A stretch of DNA of 64,000 nucleotides from Megalobrama amblycephala (lineage: Eukaryota > Chordata > Actinopteri > Cypriniformes > Xenocyprididae): assembly GCF_018812025.1 (NCBI RefSeq), contig NC_063054.1:30555806-30619805 (forward strand), given 5' to 3'. Below, piece by piece: positions 23,700-34,781 of this stretch (within the stretch, counting starts at the first letter, position 1; every line of letters begins with the position of its first letter). The translations under genes and the position numbers were made by a program. The notes under the pieces are model-generated. The model saw nothing but the letters and a program-made list of their open reading frames with translations. It was not told where the DNA came from and did no database searches.

Positions 23700-23940
23700 C
23701 TTTTTTCATATATTGCTTTATATAATACAAATTGTTTCAAAGCAGCTTTACAGTACTACAGGAAAATAATCAATGATGTAAACTCAAATTCAGCTAAAGC
23801 AGCTCTAAAAAGACAATATTCAGCTCAAGTCAGTTAAGTTCAATAACTGTAAAGTTCAGCCATTATGAAGAGTTCAGTTCAGCTATAAGCAGCTCTACAG
23901 AAGACACGTGTCATTATTCAGTTCAAGTCAATTCAATTTT
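23700..23940. repeat. Repeat rich in TTCAGCTC/AAGCAGCTCTA motifs
   Basis: Short degenerate units (CAAAGCAGCTTTACAG, GCTAAAGCAGCTCTAAAAA, AAGCAGCTCTACAGAAGAC) recur within 240 bp. It separates two parts of the host repeat 22662-24110, so it is probably an insertion, but sharp ends were not found. Confidence 0.55.
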
Positions 23941-24110
23941 GATTCAATTTAGTTATACTTTTCTGTGTAATTTTAACTTTGTCGCCATGCACGACAATGT
24001 AACTACTCAGATGATGAGAACAACTTTACAGCTCAAATAATAAAAAATGTTAACATAAGAATTATTTTTCTTTTTAATAAAATGATATGCTTCAAAATTT
24101 TAGCTTTTAA

Positions 24111-24830
24111 AATGGTTTCTTGTGAGCTTCCATACTATATAGCTCATTGAGGGCTTCAAAACTACAACCTTTACACAATACGCCATAGTAGCCTACTGCC
24201 ATTTTGCAGAAACATTTTAAGCAGATACTGAAGCATCTGGCCCAGCATGCATAATGCAACACATTGCACTGGAACGAGACAGCAACATCAGTTCCAGCAG
24301 TAACACTGAGCTTACAGTTCAGCTTGAACATTAAGCTCACAGTTAACTGTAAGTTGAAATAGAAAGGAGAGCACGCTGGGAACAGATTGTGTATGTTGCG
24401 GAAGGAGCTTAAAGAACCTTAAGCTGCTTAAGATGCTATGGCTGTAGAAAGAAAACTACAACCTAGCGCAGAGGAGCATAGACCACTGTATAGTGTTGAC
24501 TATAAGGCTTTGATATCTTCACTGATACTATCTTCGGAGTTGTGCCTCTAAATTAAACTCGACAGAACAACAGCCAAAAAACAGCACAGTAGCATGAGAT
24601 TCGTTTTTAGTGCTAGTCAATAGCTATCCGTTATCAATGGCAGTACCTCTGATGGTGCAGGAAACAGCTGAAGTATGGAATTTGAAATCAATTACCAATT
24701 GTCTGTGCTGTAAAAATCATGTAACTAATTACTCAAGAGCAAAATGACATCATGGCAGTGATGAGCTTTGATATAAAGGGTAGCAGACAGAGAAAAACAT
24801 AATTCATGTTTTCCAAATCAATATGATTTT
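24111..24830. other. No gene recognised
   Basis: No recognisable element. Confidence 0.45.
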
Positions 24831-24834
24831 TTAA

Positions 24835-25213
24835 AAGTGCTCTAAGCGATGTCACGCGTTTTTAGGCCAAAACATTTTTTGTCACATACAGCAAACATCT
24901 CCTCACTATCCGCTAGCTGCCTGTCCCCTGAACACATTGTAAAAAAACGCGGTTTCTGTAGTCGCCACAAGCTCTGAAAACGGCAACAAAAACAAACTGG
25001 TGCAGCCTGGACCACGAAACATAATAAACATGCTCCAGCCAATAACCGACAAGAATGATTTTAAATGCGCGTTCATGACTGTTTCAGGAAGCACGGAGGG
25101 GAGGGGAGGGGAGGGGAGGAGGAGGAGGGAGGGTCTAGCTAGCCTCTGTTTTGTTTGACAACACTTCGAACGTCAACAGGAAGTTACTCCACCCAGGATC
25201 ACTTAGAGCACCT
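24835..25213. mobile_element. TTAA-flanked MITE with G-rich block
   Basis: Left end AAGTGCTCTAAGCGAT, right end reverse-complemented AGGTGCTCTAAGTGAT. TTAA lies immediately outside both (24831-24834, 25214-25217). The interior contains TCACGCGTTTTTAGGCC and a purine-rich tract at 25095-25133. Open frames on the minus strand across it are not genes. Confidence 0.85.
25095..25133 (+). repeat. G-rich tract, possible G-quadruplex
   Basis: Four consecutive AGGGG units followed by AGG and AGGG units on the plus strand, without any C or T for 39 bases. Runs of at least three G separated by single A are the classical pattern of an intramolecular G-quadruplex. Confidence 0.8.
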
Positions 25214-26484
25214 TTAATATGCTTACAGATTACAGTTTTATATGTTTATATCATTTTTTTTTTTAATTAATTAATTAATTAATTTATTTATTTTTTATAG
25301 TGGAACACAAAAGGAGATGTTACTGTTGGCAAAATGTTTTGGAAATTATGACAGAATTTTACTCTTTTACTCTTACTCTTGTTGGAAAAAACATATTCAG
25401 GTTTAAAGAAACATACAATGAAAAGTATATTCTTAATTTTTAAAAAAATGCATTAATGTACTATGAAAATATAAAAACTTTAGCAGGTCTGAAACCCAGC
25501 AGCGGTAACCTGGACAACCTTCTGCCCTTTCATCATGCCCTTTAGTAGAAGACATAATCATAAATTGCTCCATAGTGACAGTCCATGCTGATTATTATAG
25601 TAAGTTGCTTTGGATAAAGTGCATCAACTAGGTGACAAGTATCCAAGGTAACCTTCATCTTCTATGGGAATAACAAAGCAGTGCAACCTGTTTTGTATTG
25701 CAAACATTACCTTGTGCTGAACCAAAATCAATATAGTCCGTGCTCCCAGACTCACCACCTTTTCATCCAAAGTCCAGACTGCAGACCCAATACACCTCCA
25801 CCAGTAATTGTCTGGAGCCTAAACTCACTATACGGCTCAATTTCCCTCTCAATTCTCGTCTTTATCTCATTTGCTGGAATCCTGTTGAGGGAGTTTTGTG
25901 ATTAGAGATGGGGGTGTGAGAGTGCAGTTGTGTCTTTCTCCCACTAGGTGCTGGAGAAAAGTGCTCTTGTTTCAGAGGTGCTGCAGAAAGAACATGCACA
26001 TATTTGAAGTCCATGCTGAGCCATAAACTGTTGCAATATTCAAGGGGTTTTGAGGACAAGGATGTGAAGAGTCCTTCTGTAGATTGCAGCAGGAGCTACA
26101 GGCCAGCAGGTGATTGAGAAGAAAGCGAATTCTGGGAACTCGTACTCCTTTTAGGACCCTGAACTGCAAACTTCAAATGGATCATTTAGCAAGCAGTTGA
26201 GTTTAAATACATCCACCCTACCGCTCAAATCATTCTCTGTCTAGAGCATAATTGCCGTCCTCCTGTCATTGTGAATAATGAAGGAAAAGACGCTGGCTTT
26301 ATTTTGTCTGCTCTACCCTGGATGACATTAGCACGCTTTGATACTTTTGCTGCTTTTTGAAAAGCATTTTTCCTTCTTCTGAATCATTTTTCTCTCAGAA
26401 GTGTCAAAATACAATGTCCAGTTTCAAATTTGCAAGTAAAATATTCTATCTGATACAATAGCTTTGTGTGACAAACAGAGAAAT
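25214..26484. other. Mostly unrecognised, small repeat fragments
   Basis: 25285-25370 looks like a worn fragment of the TTAGTTCACCC family (GTGGAACACAAAAGGAGAT). 25588-25632 (GTTGCTTTGGATAAAGTGCA) resembles the 3' part of the tRNA-derived SINE seen at 37485. No gene is recognised. Confidence 0.45.
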
Positions 26485-26488
26485 TTAA

Positions 26489-27021
26489 AGGTGCTAAAGA
26501 GGATGTTTTGTTTTATACATTTTTGCAATATTACTCGAAACTGTCTTTACTAACTGATAAAAAACTATTTATTAGGTGCACTGAAAGGAATAATATTAAT
26601 ATACATCATCTGTGCACGAGGTAGGGCCTTAAAAACATCAGCGATCATCGCGTAAACGATTGGCCCTCTGGCTTGTCAATCACTGCCATGACGTTCCTTG
26701 TGAGAGACGTGCGCGGCTGCGCGCTCCAGTAACTTTACACACTCCACAGGCGCTGCATGCAATGTTTTTGTCAGGAGACAGGAGTAACAACTGCAGATTA
26801 TGAGTTACCTGCGGTGAGTCCGACATAATGAATCCACTAACACGACACAGCGAATGCCGGTGGTAAACACTCATTTTCCGATACTCCTGCACGAGTTTTG
26901 GGAGGCGTTCCCTCGAAATGAGCTGTGAAGGAGGGGGGTTGTTCTTACGCATGCGCTCATTTCAAAAACTCACTAACAGTCTTTGGTTTCTCAGTCGACG
27001 AAAAGATCCTCTGTATCACCT
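26489..27021. mobile_element. TTAA-flanked MITE, 533 bp
   Basis: Left end AGGTGCTAAAGAGGATG, right end reverse-complemented AGGTGATACAGAGGATC. TTAA flanks both ends (26485-26488 and 27022-27025). The interior is GC-richer than the surroundings (GACGTTCCTTGTGAGAGACG, GCATGCGCTCATTTC) and well preserved in character, suggesting a fairly young copy. The 90-codon frame on the minus strand has no recognised domain. Confidence 0.85.
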
Positions 27022-27568
27022 TTAAGTCATTGTTCAGCCTTAATATTCACCAGCACATGACCTTTGGTTATGAGACAAGTGAAAAAAAAGTAGATAAGGG
27101 TGATAAAAAGTAGATAAAGGTCAATTTTTGGTTGAAATGGACCTCTAACTTTAGTCTGAAGTTTCTTAATGATCTTATTTTGACTGCAAATGATGTTTGA
27201 TTAATGTGAAATAATTGCATGTATAATTGCACAAAAACATATATACAAATATATCCCAGAATTATTGACACCGCTGACACCCATTACCATATTACACATT
27301 ATACTGGGCTTGTTTTCTTGAAAGATTCAAGATTCCAGAAAGTTTTCCAAGGGGTTTTATTATATTTTTTCTATGGGGTGTGACCGTAATCACCCTCTCA
27401 CAGGCAGCGCCAATGAAAGGATATTTGTGAGGCTCAGCATTTCAGCAAATGGAAAGTTATTTAATAGATTTAACATTTTGGCTGATACCATGGCAATTTC
27501 TGTCACCTTCTCTGCAGATGATGCAGTTTGCACTGGATGGTTGTAATTCGCCTGCGGCATCTCTCCAG

Positions 27569-27594
27569 GAAGGTCCGGTCCAGTAATCCGTTAG
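27569..27594 (+). other. Weak candidate micro-exon
   Basis: A 26-base segment lies between a tract ending CGGCATCTCTCCAG and a consensus donor GTGAGT, within a short GC-richer patch. One frame is open (KVRSSNPL). This may be chance. Confidence 0.12.
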
Positions 27595-27944
27595 GTGAGT
27601 TTATCTGTCCCGAGTCGTCTCTGACCATGAAACTGTGATTCATACACCTGCAGCAGTCCTGAGCTCCTCATTTCCAACGCGCGGTCAGATTGGTAAGCTG
27701 TCAAAGCTGTTAATCAATACGGTTCCATGGCAGTTGTTAGTTCCAGTGTGTTTTATGTCTCTTGGGGGTCTTCAACTCTATCGAGACTGCAGGAAAAAAG
27801 AAAAACAACTAACAAGGCAATAAATATCTTTGCTTTTCCTCTGCAAACACAATCAACACGGCTGAAGAATGTGCTGGGCAGATCTTGAAAGGTTGGGATT
27901 TGAGTTTACACTTAAAATGAATAACTGCTGGCAATATTATAAAA

Positions 27945-27949
<5 letters not shown>

Positions 27950-27984
<35 letters not shown>
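27950..27984. repeat. (TA)n microsatellite
   Basis: Pure TA run of about 17 units. It replaces the left end of the adjoining MITE copy. Confidence 0.95.
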
Positions 27985-27987
<3 letters not shown>

Positions 27988-28597
27988 CACAAATTACGAT
28001 ATTTTTTGATGAAATCCGATGGCTCAGTGAGGCCTCTATTGAGAGCAAAGCCACTGAACCTCTCAAGATCCATAAAGGTACTAAAAACATATTTAAAACA
28101 GTTCATGTGAGTTCAGTGGTTCTACCTTAATATCACAAAGCGACGAGAATACTTTTTGTGTGCCAAAAAAACAAAATAATGACTTTTCAACAATATCTTG
28201 TGATGGCCGATTTCAAAACACAGCTTCTGAGCTTTACAAATCTTTTGTTTCGAATCACTGATTCGGATCTCCTATCAAATGGCTAAACTGCTGAAATCAC
28301 GTGACTTTGGTGCTCCGAACCGCTGATTTGATTCATAAAGCTCCAAAGCAGTGTTTTGAAATCGGCCATCACTAGATATTGTTGAAAAGTCATTATTTTT
28401 TTTATTTTTTTTGGCTTACAAAAAGTACTCTCGTCGCTTTGTGACATTAAGGTAGAACCGCTGTACTCACATGAACTGTGAGTAAAAATATCTTAATTTG
28501 TGTTCCGAAGATAAACGAAGGTCTTAGGGGTGTAGAATGTCATGAGGGTGAGTAATTAATGACAGAATTTTCATTTTTTGGGTGAACTCACCCTTTT
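27985..28597. mobile_element. TTAGTTCACCC-family MITE, left end lost
   Basis: GATGAAATCCGATGGCTCAG, AGATCCATAAAGGTACTAAA and, inverted, AAAAAGTACTCTCGTCGCTT match 22796-23590. The right end GGGTGAACTCACCCTTTT is present; the left terminus has been lost at the (TA)n run. Confidence 0.85.
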
Positions 28598-28614
28598 ATG
28601 CTGGTACTGATAGA

Positions 28615-29215
28615 AAGGTGTTAGAAAACACAGTGCATCGCAGTTTGTTGCATATAGGGCTGCTGCATAGCTGTGCCCATGCTGACCACTGTCCACCGCC
28701 GAAAGTGCCAACAGTGGGCATGTGAGCATCAGAACTGGACCACGGAGCAATGGAAGAAGGTGGCCTGATCTGATAAATCCTGTTTTCTTTTACATCACGT
28801 GGATGGCCCGGTGCGTGTGCGTAACTTACCTGGGGGAACACATGACCTCAGGATGCACTATGGGAAGAAGGCAAGCCGGCAGAGGCAGTGTGATGCTGTG
28901 GGCAATGTTCTGCTGGGAAACCTTGGGTCCTGCCATCCATGTGGATGTTACTTTGACACGTACCACCTACCTAAGCATTGTTGCAGACCATTTACATCCT
29001 TTCATGAAAATGGTATTCCCTGGTGGCTGTGGCCTCTTTCAGCAGGATAATGTGTCATGCCACAAAGCAAAAATGGTTAAGGAAAAGTTTGAGGAGCACA
29101 ACAACAAGTTTGAGGTGTTGATTTGGTCTCCAAATTCCCCAGATCTCAATCCAGTTGAACAAAACAAAAAAATTTTTTGCTGAACAAAAAATTCTGATCC
29201 ATGGAGGCCCCACCT
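28615..29215 (+). pseudogene. Tc1-like transposase fragment (DD36E-like spacing)
   Basis: The 3' half of a Tc1/mariner-superfamily transposase, the nuclear enzyme that moves its element into TA sites. The readable frame 28722-29183 (153 codons) contains GRGSVMLWAMFCWETLGP, ADHLHPFMK, GCGLFQQDN with the second catalytic Asp at residue 109, and SPNSPDLNPVEQ with the final catalytic Glu at residue 146. Thirty-six residues lie between them, against 34 in classical Tc1 elements. Similarity extends upstream to about 28619 in other frames and stops. The N-terminal paired-like DNA-binding domain and first catalytic Asp are missing, and the C-terminus ends in a premature stop after an AAAAAA-rich change. 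No terminal repeats were found. The fragment is dead. Confidence 0.88.
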
Positions 29216-30006
29216 CACAACTTATATATTATATATATGCAGTAAGAAAGCAAACATTTCATGCTTTAATTTAATGTTGACTTTTCAACAGATAAAAAAA
29301 TAATGCAATGATTCATACTTTGGTGTTTCCTCCTTTCTAAATTTTCAATCAGGTGCCTTTGTTCACTACATGAAGCTTCATTATCCTCAATGCTTGGCGA
29401 TGGTACAGTATGCTTTTCTTTGAGAGACAACCTGTGCTGAAGAAAACAAAACAATAGTATTTTGTTCTAAGCCATGTTTTTTTCTCTCCCTCATCCATAT
29501 CTTTGCTTGCCACACACATCTTTCTCTTGCAACTCAACATCAATAAGCATTTCTAATTAGAGTTTGTTGAATATATCCTAGTTAAGCTGCTCTGTTAGTA
29601 GTTTGTGGTTTTCTTTTTAGCTGGGGGAATGAATTATAAATGCTGCCAACGTTTTATTATTAATTGTATTAACTGATACTTCTCTTTGATAATTCCCACT
29701 TTGAATTACAATAAAATAGTTAAATGAAGCAATTCTGCTTTGTACACAATAGCTCATCTGAAATATTCCTCTTAATATTTGATTAAAAATGTTGAGATGA
29801 AAAGCACTCAAATGTCATTTAATATCCGTTTGCATGTTTTAAGTGTGTGTGGGAAGGAGGGGCAGATGGGGGTTGAGACTGGAGGTTCTTAATTAAAAAG
29901 GAAATGTGTATTGTGTAGACAGAAACTTGACTGCTACTATCTCCTGCTTGTTGTCTTTTCCCTAACTAAATTAAACTCAAACAATGATGCTATTTGTTCA
30001 GTTCTA
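29216..30006. other. No gene recognised
   Basis: AT-rich; nothing recognised. Confidence 0.45.
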
Positions 30007-30010
30007 TTAA

Positions 30011-30310
30011 AGGGTTAGTTCACCCAAAAATGAAATTTCTGTCATTAATTAAATCCTAACCCTCATGTCGTTCCATACCCGCAAGACTTCATCTTCGGAA
30101 CACAAATAAAGATATTTTTGATGAAATCCAAAAGGTTTTCTATTTCCCATAGAATGCAATGAAATGACCACATTCAAGGTCCAGAGAAGTAGTAAAGACA
30201 TCATTAAAATAGTCTGTGTGACTACAGTGATTCAACCTTAATGTAATGATGCAATGCGAATACTTTTTGTGTGCAAAAACCTAACAAAAATAATGACTTT
30301 ATTCAACTAT
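30011..30310. mobile_element. TTAGTTCACCC-family MITE, left part
   Basis: Begins AGGGTTAGTTCACCC directly after TTAA (30007-30010) and continues with CTCATGTCGTTCCATACCC and GAAATCCAAAAGGTTTTC. Similarity to the family fades near 30300 and the right end is not present here. Confidence 0.8.
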
Positions 30311-30504
30311 TTTTCCTCTTCCCTGTCAGTCTCCTACGCAGTTGACGCAGTGAACACGTCTGAACAACGTCTGAACGCTGGCTCATTATTAGCCGACACC
30401 GTTCATGTGTGCACCACAATGCATGCGAGTGATGCTGACACTGGAGCCGGCCAATAGTGAGTCAGCGTTCTGACGTAGAACCCGGCTCACCCAGTTCACT
30501 GCGT

Positions 30505-30650
30505 CAAGCTTTAAAGACTCAGTAAACAACCAGTTTGAATGCAGGAATTTTAGTTGAGAGCAATGTGGTGCACATTTTGTAGTGCTGCATAACAAAATTA
30601 AAATATGTTTTTCTGTGTGAATAATTTTGTCTGTACTGAACATAGTTTAG
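30505..30650 (+). repeat. Unnamed repeat, inverted copy at 62162-62310
   Basis: GCAATGTGGTGCACATTTTG, GTGCTGCATAACAAAAT and TTCTGTGTGAATAATTTTG occur here and, reverse-complemented, in the same order at 62162-62310. The family is unknown to me. Confidence 0.7.
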
Positions 30651-31740
30651 AAATATGTCAAATCAGTTGAGGAAAAAACTGTATTGTACAATTTAGTGAA
30701 TAAAAGGCACAATGTTATTATTATTATTATTTAAGTATCTATCTGAAAGAGAATTGCTTATCTCATACAAGTCCAATACAAATGTATTATGATGGTTCAA
30801 GATACTGTTGAAAAACCAAAAGTATGGAGGTAACAATGCTCTACAACTTTTCCCAGCTGTCTTTTTCATGTTTTGCAAAGATTTCTACAGTTTTGACAAG
30901 ATAGGTGAACAGTTGCCTTTTCTGGTGTAACTACTGGAACATTGAGACATACAGTGCGCTTTAGAAGAAAACACATTCAGATTGGCTGTGAAACTGAAGG
31001 CAGCTGCTTCACTGCCCAGTCAGTCAGTGACTTCAGACAGTGTTTTCTATAAAGGCACGTCCTCCAAAGACTGTTTTAGACAGACTTCCAAGACATAACC
31101 AAGAAAAAATTTAATTATTTAAGAATCAGCCACTGAAAAGACACTTAACTGACCACTAATCCATTGATGCTTTCTTCCTACCTTCATATGCAGCCTGCGG
31201 AGGAACCATTTTCAGTTTTGAACAGTCTTTATTGCTGCTCTTCCACTTTGCCATGAATCTTTGGGCTGCACCGCTCCGTATCCCCTGAACAAAGCCCTCA
31301 CTGTCTGGATGGATGTCTCTTGTTTCCCATAATTTCAGTCGTGCCCTTGAAAGTGTGAAAAGCTGAGGTCAAAGGTGAGGTCTGAGACTGTACTTCATGA
31401 AAGATTAAGCAGCCCTCTCTTGTTTCCTATGCATAGTTAAAGCTGAGAGGAGTCCCCCACTGCTCTACACATTTATTTTTATCTGCAGGTTTGATCCGGC
31501 CCATTTACAGCTCAAATTTGATTAACTTTATGATTTAGCGTGGGAAGAGCCAGCAGAACATTCACTCCTGATCGCTATTATTCCTCTCACGCTCTCATAA
31601 TCAGGCTGGAGGGAGTGGCTAGTCAGGTCATATGTGCACTAGTTGTCAGTCACCCCATATATATGTGAATAATTATGAATAATTTTTTGCTCGCAAGAAT
31701 TATTTCGACAGAATAAAAAAAAGATACTTTTGAATTGCCA
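30651..31740. other. No gene recognised
   Basis: Repeat-poor by eye from about 30900. The 31480-31660 segment has balanced composition. No coding exon is supported. Confidence 0.4.
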
Positions 31741-31744
31741 TTAA

Positions 31745-33224
31745 CCCATTTGTGCCCAATTTTTTTCTGAATGGTTTCATGCATATAATCCTGTTAATAG
31801 TGTCCTATGTGAACATGTTCTGCATTTATTTTCCCCAGGTTTTTGTTTTTTTTCTTCTTAAAAAACGTGTTTGAATGTGCGGCAACTATAGTTGCCGGTG
31901 GGCAAATATGTTGTATGCACCTCTTCAATGTAAAATTTGAATAGGAGGATAACATTTATGCATCTAACTCAAATTAGCTGCTTTCAACAGATCAACAGAT
32001 TAGTCAAAGTCGAAGAGCATTCAATGCGAACACAAAAAAGTTGCATCTATCTTATAATCTCTTGAATATGAAAACAAAACAAATAACAAATCCTTTTGTT
32101 TTAAAGTGGTAGAACACAGTGAAGAACAAAGTGCAGCCATTAAGTTGCTCCAACAGAGCATTGTGAATCAAAATGTTAAATTACATTGTTCATTAGAAAA
32201 AATTACATCTATATGTGACCCTGGACCACAAACCCAGTCATAATTCACACAGGTATATTTGTAGCTATAGTCAACAATACATTGTTTGGGTAAAAATTAT
32301 TGATTTTTTTTCTTTAATGCCAAAAATCATTAGGATATTAAGTAAAGATCATGTTCCATAAGGATATTTTGTAAATTTTCTACCATAAATATATAACAAA
32401 TTATTTTTGTGAGTGGATATACATTGTTAAGGACTTCATTTGGTCAAATTTAAGGTGATTTTCTCAATATTTTAATTTTTTTGTACCTTCAGATTCCAGA
32501 TTTTCAAATAGTTGTATCTCGGCCAAATGTCCTATCCTAACAAACCCTACATCAATGAAAAGCTTATATATATTCAGCTTTCAGATGGTGTATAAATCTT
32601 AATTTAATCAAATCGACCCTTATGACTAGTTTTGTAGTCCAGGGTCACATATAACAAACAAACTAAAAATAAATAAATGAATTAACAAATAACAATATAT
32701 AATATATAACAATATAAAATATTATGAAAGCAAAAAGCACTAAACAAGACCAATAACCTTGATTTATTGACCCATTAAACACAGTATACCCCATTTCCCA
32801 ATGATATATGTACTTACAAGTGATTTGCCCACCGGCAACTATAGTTGCCGCTTGTACTTTTGACTAAGTATACAAAAAACTATAGATCTCTTGTAAGATT
32901 TGTTTTGTTTGGATGATTCTAGAGACCCTCAAGATTACATAGATATATATGTCAACAAAAAATTCTTAATATTAGCATGAAATTTACTTTTCTTTGGGAG
33001 GGTTTGCCTTCAATATGCTTCCTGGAAGTAGGGGTTGGAAATTGACAGCCTCATGTCACAGGAAGGAAGTGAATACCTTTTTTTGTTCTTGAAATCCTTT
33101 ATTTGGATGTTTTCTTGCATGTCATTGAGACATAAAACATGGAAAACATCTAGAAAAATACCTACAAAAGAAAAATGACAACCATACACTGCGGCAACTA
33201 TAGTTGCCGGTGGGCTAAAATGGG
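31745..33224. mobile_element. piggyBac-type MITE with palindromic sites
   Basis: Left end CCCATTTGTGCCC, right end reverse-complemented CCCATTTTAGCCC, flanked by TTAA at 31741-31744 and 33225-33228. CCC termini with TTAA duplications are the piggyBac pattern. The perfect 16-bp palindrome GGCAACTATAGTTGCC occurs three times (31881-31896, 32834-32849, 33193-33208), the last ending 16 bp from the right terminus. The interior contains a 436-bp insertion of another MITE (32214-32649). No transposase remains. The element was about 1.04 kb before that insertion. Confidence 0.85.
32214..32649. mobile_element. TA-flanked MITE (TGTGACCCTGGACCAC family)
   Basis: Left end TGTGACCCTGGACCACAAA, right end reverse-complemented TGTGACCCTGGACTACAAA, flanked by TA. 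Inverted internal similarity continues inward (CAAATAGTTGTATCTCGGCC region). The TA duplication suggests Tc1/mariner mobilisation. It is inserted in the piggyBac-type MITE and is therefore younger than it. Confidence 0.85.
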
Positions 33225-33402
33225 TTAATAAAGAAATTGTGATGATTAATATATGGACCAATGAGATTTAAATGTGTGCGGAGCTACATAGTCACAAAAA
33301 ATAAAAAAATAAACAGTGACAATCTGAGAGACAAAATCTTATTTTGGGAAACATCAGACATCATCATGTATTTCTTGTAAATGCATCAATCTCAAAATTA
33401 TG

Positions 33403-33887
33403 GAAGAGGATTAGGGCCAAGCAATAATAAAAAAATAAAACCATCTCGAGATTAAAGTTGTTAAATTGCGAGAAAAAACGTGTTAAATTTCGAGAAAAAA
33501 GTAGAAATAAAATGTTGAGAATAAACTCATTAACGAATTTGTTCTCATAATTTAACGACTTTTTTCTCATAATTTAATGACTTTATTCTCAACATTTTAT
33601 CTCGACTTTTTTCTCGAAATTTAACGACATTTTTCTCATAACTTAATGAATTTGTTCTCGTAATTTAACAACTTTTTTCTTGTAATTTAATGAGTTTATT
33701 CTCAACATTTTATCTTGACTTTTTTCTTGAAATTTAACGAGTTTTTTCTCGTAATTTAACAAATTTATTCTCAACATTTTATTTAGACTTTTTTCTCGAA
33801 ATTTAACGAGTTTTTTCTCGAAATTTAACAACTTTAATCTCGAGATGGTTTTATTTTTTTTATTATTGCTTGGCCCTAATCCTCTTC
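33403..33887. mobile_element. MITE with tandem TTTCTCGAAATTTAACG interior
   Basis: The first roughly 54 bases (GAAGAGGATTAGGGCCAAGC, then a run ending CATCTCGAGATTAAA) recur almost perfectly inverted at the right end (TTTAATCTCGAGATGG ... GGCCCTAATCCTCTTC). The interior consists of roughly 20-bp units such as TTTCTCGAAATTTAACGAG and TTTATTCTCAACATTTTATC repeated in tandem. The lysine-rich frame of 62 codons on the minus strand is a by-product of these units. Confidence 0.88.
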
Positions 33888-34780
33888 AGTACAAAATGCA
33901 CTGTGACCAAAAAAAAAATATATATATGTATATAATAATTTGTGTGTATTTTATGCTTATTTGAGTATCACATCATAGGAACATGTTAATGAAAAATTCT
34001 GTTGGATTCATTTGGGTGTTGGAATTGGTAATTACAAGCCTTAAATGTAGGTCTTTCCTAAAAACTTGCCCTAAAACTACTACTATCAATAGTTATCTGT
34101 TTAAAAAAACATCATTAGTCTTTGGACAGCATTGGTTTTTCTCAAACACAGAAAATAAAAACCACAAGTAAACATTTGCAGTTTTGGGAAATGTTGGAAT
34201 GTGCGTTTCTGTTTTATAAGGTTAATAGGCCCTTGGCATTGAATAAAACATGACCTGATGTCTGCTTGGTGAAACCGTATTTACCTGGTGAATCTGAAAG
34301 GAGGCAGCTATTCTTTTTTTGTCTTGTTATGCTTTTCTGAGTTTTGACAATGCCAGATGTGGAGTTCAGTTACTAGACAGATGGAGCCCACACATATGCA
34401 TGTGCGCATCCACCCACCAACCCACACACACACAGTCCATGAAGAGAGCATTCCCAAACACTGGTTTCAGACCATGCATGTCACAGCAAAGCAAAAATTT
34501 GATTTGGACAGTTTAATAGAAGAGGACCGTGATATATCATATAATGGCCTGCAATCAACATCTGCATCCAAGCATACCTTCAGATTGCTTCTCTGTTAAT
34601 GATGCATTATGTATGATCCTCTGCTCTATAACTTACCTGCAAAAACTATTTTTCTCAATAAGAATTTTGGTATTGTTTTCCAGTAAGGAAAGCCCAACAA
34701 CAAAACATTTTTGTTAGAAGCAAATAAAGATATTAAGACATTAAGATATATGTAATACAGTATATCTTAATATATAATAT
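33888..34780. other. No gene recognised
   Basis: Contains a short ATATATAT run near 33920 and a small CACA-rich stretch near 34420. Nothing else recognised. Confidence 0.45.
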
Positions 34781-34781
34781 A

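Larger units (their letters stand above)
22662..24110. repeat. Host repeat containing two further insertions
   Basis: AAAGGAATACTCCAGGTTCA at the start and AACTTTACAGCTCAAATAAT near the end belong to one common cyprinid repeat. Its body is interrupted by the TTAA-flanked MITE at 22796-23590 and by another repeat at about 23700-23940. Pieces between them (GACGTAAACAATGTGAGTGT, TTCTGTGTAATTTTAAC) are in the expected order. Confidence 0.65.

Noticed and set aside
27950..28090. Tyr-Ile repeat peptide
   Set aside because: Translation of a (TA)n microsatellite.
31340..31380. Exon-like segment between TTTCAG and GTGAGG
   Set aside because: All three frames contain stop codons within 36 bases.
33643..33831. 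Lysine-rich frame with repeated NYEKKLVKF-like units on the minus strand
   Set aside because: The repetition mirrors the 20-bp DNA units inside a terminal-repeat element; not a protein repeat.
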